A stretch of 64,000 nucleotides of DNA from Pseudomonadota bacterium (lineage in GTDB: Bacteria; Pseudomonadota; Gammaproteobacteria; Acidiferrobacterales; Acidiferrobacteraceae): contig JAKAXK010000002.1 in assembly GCA_021827145.1 (NCBI GenBank), positions 21,484-85,483 on the forward strand, written 5' to 3'. Under the pieces are notes generated by a model. The model searched no databases. It was not told the DNA's origin and saw nothing but the letters and a program-made list of their open reading frames with translations. A program made the position numbers and the translations under genes. This document shows, in pieces, positions 59,260-64,000 of this stretch. The stretch's first letter is position 1; each line of letters starts with the position of its first letter.

Positions 59260-59655
59260 ATGGACTATCAGCAGGCACAAAACCAGTTGGCGCTCGTACA
59301 GCAGCAGAACCAGACGGCCCTGCAGACGCTGCAGGCCCTCGCCCAGAAGCTCGCGGCGGCGGCGCCGGATCCGACGACCGGGCGTGAATGGGCGATGGAT
59401 CTGCGCGAGGCGGCGATGGCGATGCAGACCCAGGCTCAGAGCACGACCATGCTGATTCAGCAGATGGCCCAATACATACAGCAGCTCGAGGGGGCCCTGG
59501 CCACCCACCCGAACGCCCCCGTGCGGCCGACCGGCTGGGCCAATCAGCCCTCCGCGGGCGGCGGTTTCCTGGGTTCGCTCGTGGGCGGCCTCGGCATGGG
59601 GGCCGGCTTCGCGGCGGCCGACAATATCGTGAACGATATCTTCGATCTGTTCTAA
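59260..59655 (+). CDS. Hypothetical protein, Gln-rich helical region with glycine-rich DUF2076-like tail
   Basis: [44 protein letters not shown] after GAGGGGAAA. Confidence 0.6.
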   Translation: MDYQQAQNQLALVQQQNQTALQTLQALAQKLAAAAPDPTTGREWAMDLREAAMAMQTQAQSTTMLIQQMAQYIQQLEGALATHPNAPVRPTGWANQPSAGGGFLGSLVGGLGMGAGFAAADNIVNDIFDLF

Positions 59656-61055
59656 GCGGTCTTACCGTCCAGGTCTGCGAGGCGGGTCCGCCCGCGCGCG
59701 ACCGCCTCGTACACCTGCCGGGGAGCGGTGCCGCCGAGGTGGTCGCGTGCGGCCAGTGACCCTTCCAGGGTGAGCACTGGGAAGATGTCCGCCTCGATCA
59801 GGGCCGAGCAGGTCTTCAGTTCGGAGAGTGGCAGTTCGGCGAGATCCACGCCGCGGTCTATGGCTAGCCGCACGGCACGCCCGGCGGCCTCATGCGCGTC
59901 ACGGAACGGCAGGCCCCGTCTCACCAGGTAGTCCGCGAGGTCGGTTGCGGTCGGGTAACCGCGGCGCGCCTCCTCACGCATGCGTTCCCTATGAAAGGTG
60001 GTCGCCGGCAAGAGTTCGGTGAGCGCACGCAGGGAATCGCGAACGGTGTCCAGGGTATCGAAGAGCGGCTCCTTGTCTTCCTGGTTGTCCTTGTTGTAGG
60101 CGAGTGGCTGTCCCTTCATGAGGACCAGCAGGGCCGTGAGGTGACCTATGACGCGGCCGCTCTTGCCGCGCAGGAGCTCGGGAACGTCCGGATTCTTCTT
60201 CTGGGGCATGATCGATGAACCGGTGCAAAAGCCGTCGGCCAGCTCTATAAAGCCGAATTGGGGCGTCGACCAGAGCACGAGCTCCTCGGCGATGCGCGAC
60301 AGGTGGATCATGATCAAGGCCGCGGCCGCTGTGAATTCTATGACAAAGTCCCGATCCGAGACCGCGTCGAGCGAGTTTTCGGTCGGGCGCGTGAAGCCCA
60401 GGGCTTGGGCCGTCATCTGCCGGTCTATGGGGAAGCTCGTGCCGGCTAGGGCCCCGGCCCCAAGCGGCATGACGTTCAGTCGCCCGCGGGCATCCATGAG
60501 ACGCCCCGCGTCGCGCAGGAACATCTCAAACCACGCCAACACATGGTGGCCCAGTGTCACGGGCTGCGCCACCTGCAGATGGGTGAAGCCTGGCATGATC
60601 GTCTCGGCCTCGCGTTCGGCCAGCATGAGGAGTACGGAACCGAGTCTCTGAAGCTGACCCACGAGCCCGTCTAGGCCGTCACGCAAATAGAGACGCACCG
60701 CGGTCGCCACTTGATCGTTGCGTGAACGGGCGGTGTGCAGCTTTTTGCCGACCTCGCCGATGCGTTCGATCAGGGCGGCCTCGATATTCATGTGGACGTC
60801 TTCGCGGCCCACGGACCAGGTGAAACGGCCCGCGTCGATGTCCTTTTCTATGGCCGACAACCCCTCAGCGATGAGCGCGGCCTCGCTTTCCTGGATGATG
60901 CCCACCGCCGCGAGCATATGCGCGTGCGCGATCGAGCCGCGGATATCATGGCGGTAGAGCCTTTGGTCAAACCCGACGGAGGCCGTGAAGGCCTCCACGA
61001 AGGCGTCCGTGGGCTCGGTGAAGCGGCCTTTCCAGGCCTTTTCGGTAGGAGACAT
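59652..61055 (-). CDS. argH: Argininosuccinate lyase
   Basis: [54 protein letters not shown]. Confidence 0.97.
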   Translation of the reverse strand: MSPTEKAWKGRFTEPTDAFVEAFTASVGFDQRLYRHDIRGSIAHAHMLAAVGIIQESEAALIAEGLSAIEKDIDAGRFTWSVGREDVHMNIEAALIERIGEVGKKLHTARSRNDQVATAVRLYLRDGLDGLVGQLQRLGSVLLMLAEREAETIMPGFTHLQVAQPVTLGHHVLAWFEMFLRDAGRLMDARGRLNVMPLGAGALAGTSFPIDRQMTAQALGFTRPTENSLDAVSDRDFVIEFTAAAALIMIHLSRIAEELVLWSTPQFGFIELADGFCTGSSIMPQKKNPDVPELLRGKSGRVIGHLTALLVLMKGQPLAYNKDNQEDKEPLFDTLDTVRDSLRALTELLPATTFHRERMREEARRGYPTATDLADYLVRRGLPFRDAHEAAGRAVRLAIDRGVDLAELPLSELKTCSALIEADIFPVLTLEGSLAARDHLGGTAPRQVYEAVARGRTRLADLDGKTA

Positions 61056-61356
61056 GCGCGCGCTCGACGAAGGAAAAGGCGTCCATGGTACCGAACTGCG
61101 GGCGCGTCGTTAAGGGCGGTCGGTATTTGCCACTTGTCCGTCGACGCCTTCCGATCATCGGTGGTGGGTTGAGGGAAATCCAAGCGTCGACTAGAGTTTC
61201 CTCCGTAGTGCCTGGGCCGGACTCTCCTTATGCACCCCCACCCCGAAATGCCGGCTCAGGGTTGCCGGGCCCACGAGCATGACTCGGGGCCCTCTTTTTC
61301 CTGCTAGTCTAGTGTCTGTCCCGATCCCCCGGGGCCCAGCCTCGTAATATTAAAAG

Positions 61357-62442
61357 GTGGTCATGAAGGACTCGACGAGCTATTTTCTGCCCGACTTCGG
61401 TTCTCTCGCCATTGCCGCCAAGGTGCTTCTCATGGCCGAGGCGATCGCCGTGATATTCACGATCGCCGGAAGTGACAGTCTGGGACCGTCTATGGCCCGC
61501 CATTTCCTGTTTCTCTCGGCCTATACCCTGACCATAGCCCTGGTGAGCTTGGGCTTATGGCGGCTTGTCAACCGCGGGTTGCGCCAGTTGTCGGCCATGG
61601 TGGGCTCGTTGCTTGTCATCGCGCTCATGATCGTGGCGGTGGTGGCAGTCACCGAGGGCTTCATAAACGGGCTCTACGCGCTTGGCATCATTCCCAACCG
61701 GTCCCCCCTGTGGCAGCTCACCGTTCTGGTCCACGGCGTCCTGATCGGTACCGTGGTGATGTTGCTGGGCCTGCGCTACCTCTTCGTGTCACACAAGGCG
61801 CAGACCGATGCCAAGCTCGAGCAGGAAGCTCGTATCCAGGCCCTGCAGTCGCGCATTCGACCGCACTTCCTCTTCAATAGCATGAATAGTATCGCGAGCC
61901 TCACGCGCAGCGATCCGCCGCGTGCCGAGGCCGCGCTTCAGGATCTCGCCGACCTGTTCCGGGTGCTGCTCGCCGATGCCCGTAAACTCGTGCCGATCTC
62001 GGCTGAGCAAGAGATATCGCGCCAGTACCTGGAAATCGAAAAGCTGCGGCTCGGCGACCGGCTCAATGTGCAGTGGACCGTGAGTAACGTTCCCCGCAAT
62101 GCGCTGATTCCCACGCTGACCTTGCAGCCACTCCTCGAAAACGCCATATATCACGGCATCGAACCACGGTTTGGCGGGGGCACGGTCAAGGTCGAGCTTT
62201 GGGGCGATAACGCCGAGACCTTGAACGTCCTCATCAGTAATCCGATTCCGGAGGTTCGCAAGCACGCCCATGGACGCGGCAACAAGATCGCCATGGATAA
62301 CATTCGTCAGAGGCTTGCTTCGCACTTTTCGGACGCCGCCACCTTGCAAACGTTCGAGGAAGGCGATCAATATCACGTCAAAATAAAAATGCCTATTGTG
62401 AGGAATCAGGGGGGCAGCTACTTAGCGGAGAGTTCACGATGA
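61357..62442 (+). CDS. algZ: LytS/AlgZ-type sensor histidine kinase
   Basis: ALQSRIRPHFLFNSMNSIASL (His_kinase family) and LQPLLENAIYHGIEP; TM N-terminus; divergent from argH. Confidence 0.88.
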   Translation: MVMKDSTSYFLPDFGSLAIAAKVLLMAEAIAVIFTIAGSDSLGPSMARHFLFLSAYTLTIALVSLGLWRLVNRGLRQLSAMVGSLLVIALMIVAVVAVTEGFINGLYALGIIPNRSPLWQLTVLVHGVLIGTVVMLLGLRYLFVSHKAQTDAKLEQEARIQALQSRIRPHFLFNSMNSIASLTRSDPPRAEAALQDLADLFRVLLADARKLVPISAEQEISRQYLEIEKLRLGDRLNVQWTVSNVPRNALIPTLTLQPLLENAIYHGIEPRFGGGTVKVELWGDNAETLNVLISNPIPEVRKHAHGRGNKIAMDNIRQRLASHFSDAATLQTFEEGDQYHVKIKMPIVRNQGGSYLAESSR

Positions 62443-62480
62443 AAGAGCCCGGGGCACCAGCTGAACAGAGGAGGGACACA

Positions 62481-63212
62481 ATGAAGGTCCTGATCGTAGA
62501 CGACGAAAAACTGGCGCGCGATCGGTTGCGAGAAATGGTGGGAGAGATCGGCGAACACACGGTGGTGGGCGAGGCCATGAACGGTAACGAGGCTATTGCG
62601 CAGACCGAGCGCCTGAACCCCGACGTGCTGCTCATGGATATCCGCATGCCGGGCATGGATGGCCTGGAGGCGGCCATGCATCTCATGGGGCTCGATACAC
62701 CTCCTGGCGTGATCTTCACGACCGCCTACGACCAGCATGCCCTCGATGCCTTCGAGGTCAATGCCGTCGATTACCTCCTGAAGCCGATCCGTAAGGACCG
62801 CTTGGCCAAGGCCCTGAGCAAGGCCGGCAAGCTGAGCCTGCAACAGCTCCAGGACTTGAATCAGGCGCAGGACTCACCCATCGTCCGCACCCACTTGAGC
62901 GTCCATCTCCGTGGCAATATCCGGCTGGTCCCGGTGCAGGACGTCTTGTATTTCCTGGCGGACAACAAGTACGTGACGGTGCGCACCGCCAGCGAGGAAC
63001 ACCTGATCGAGGACTCGCTCGTGAATCTTGAGCGCGAGTTCGGCGAGAGCTTTCTGCGGATCCACAGAAATGCCCTGGTCGCCACGCCCTATATTAGCGG
63101 CATCGAGAAGGACACGAGCGGCACCTGGCATGTCACGCTGAAGGGTCTCGACAAGCGACTCGCGGTGAGTCGGCGGCACGCCGCAGCAGTCCGTCGCTGG
63201 GCGCGCCGCTAG
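62481..63212 (+). CDS. algR: LytTR response regulator, AlgR-type
   Basis: MKVLIVDDEKLARDRLREMV receiver; LYFLADNKYVTVRTASEEHLIEDSL LytTR domain. Confidence 0.9.
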   Translation: MKVLIVDDEKLARDRLREMVGEIGEHTVVGEAMNGNEAIAQTERLNPDVLLMDIRMPGMDGLEAAMHLMGLDTPPGVIFTTAYDQHALDAFEVNAVDYLLKPIRKDRLAKALSKAGKLSLQQLQDLNQAQDSPIVRTHLSVHLRGNIRLVPVQDVLYFLADNKYVTVRTASEEHLIEDSLVNLEREFGESFLRIHRNALVATPYISGIEKDTSGTWHVTLKGLDKRLAVSRRHAAAVRRWARR

Positions 63213-63216
63213 CCGG

Positions 63217-63732
63217 TCACATGCGCCAGAGGGCCGCGAGCGGCCGCTCACTATAGTCCGCGGATGCGAGCGGCAGGCGGTGCTGGCGGATGTCATCCAA
63301 GGCCTCGGCGACGCGCGCAAAGTCTTGCTGGAGCCGCCAGTAGACGCGAGCGCGTTCGCTATGCCTCTCGAAGTCGGCTGTTTGCCCAAAGGCGCTGCGT
63401 CCGTGATCGGCGTAGTAGGATAGCTGTCCGCGCGAACGCAAGCGCTCCCGAAAGAAGCCGCTCATGAAGAGCGCGTATTCGGCCATGTGACGCACGATGA
63501 TCATCTCGCGGGCCCGGTCCTGCTCCTGGGCGGCCCTTTGTTCGCTGAGAAACTGCACCAGGGTGGTGAGTGGGCGCTTTTCATGGTCGTTCAGTGGATA
63601 GAGGGCTTCGGTGCGCGCGAAGCGGGCGAGAAGATCGCTGACATAGGCTACGGTGGCGGGCTCTCCAATCCCCGCGCGCCGGAAGCCCTGCTGGATATGG
63701 CGATGAAAAAACTGAGAGAGAGTCGGCGTCAC
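63217..63732 (-). CDS. Conserved hypothetical protein
   Basis: Intact 171-codon ORF with ATG start, no overlapping better ORF. Confidence 0.6.
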   Translation of the reverse strand: MTPTLSQFFHRHIQQGFRRAGIGEPATVAYVSDLLARFARTEALYPLNDHEKRPLTTLVQFLSEQRAAQEQDRAREMIIVRHMAEYALFMSGFFRERLRSRGQLSYYADHGRSAFGQTADFERHSERARVYWRLQQDFARVAEALDDIRQHRLPLASADYSERPLAALWRM

Positions 63733-63968
63733 GATGACCTCCTAACACGAGCCCCTACACCTCATTATAGTAAGAGAGTCGCGCGAGGCTACCCATCCCC
63801 TGAGGGGGATGGCGCGAGCGTCACCGAAGGCGTGCGCACAAGCGGTGGCGCGGCTCCCCGGTGACCACGGGCGCCGGGCGGTCGCGCCCCTATTTGAACG
63901 TCCCCGAGGCTTTCTTTTCCGCGGTTCTTGCGCGAGTATTGTCCGCGCCCCGGCCCTCGTGACGAACG

Positions 63969-64000
63969 ATGGCGCTGGGTTATGACCAGGACCAGATCGG
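63969..64000 (+). CDS. Possible start of a CDS truncated by window end
   Basis: ATG then MALGYDQDQI open to window edge. Confidence 0.25.
   Translation, partial: MALGYDQDQI

Overview
High-GC gammaproteobacterial-type chromosomal window; genus cannot be proven from sequence alone. Main blocks: (1) 3' part of a GGDEF-EAL gene, a small OM barrel, rpiA, an acrylyl-CoA-reductase-like gene, trxC and trmL. (2) A complete-looking MSHA-type (type IVa-like) pilus locus, 5366-17230. (3) bioF-bioH-bioC. (4) A co-directional 13-gene tract (21056-32617) that is the most unusual part of the window. It holds a compact VirB-like type IV secretion module (VirB2/3/4/5/6/8/9?/10-like) whose VirB4-like ATPase has a degenerate Walker A. 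This is followed by an OM barrel, an Ig-domain lipoprotein, an amino-acid:carrier-protein-ligase-like (SerRS-like) protein, a GNAT-like protein and a left-handed beta-helix acyltransferase. No VirD4, VirB11 or relaxase is seen. (5) Housekeeping: rpoH (with a CIRCE-like operator upstream), ftsX-ftsE-ftsY, ferredoxin, coaD, rsmD, ClC channel, dynamin-like GTPase, mutM, a Gld-type ABC/DUF4340 cluster, a CDP-6-deoxy-glucoseen reductase-like flavoprotein and a CDF transporter. (6) Two decay zones: a broken AAA/DUF4143 ATPase plus MNT/HEPN remnants (47.9-49.8 kb), and an MFS fragment plus a ParD/ParE-like pair whose toxin carries one in-frame amber stop (58.0-59.0 kb). (7) hemC-D-X-Y, a DsrE-porin-DsrE operon, rlmJ, MazG-like, argH, and an AlgZ/AlgR-type two-component pair. 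All calls come from reading the sequence and supplied translations; no database search was run.
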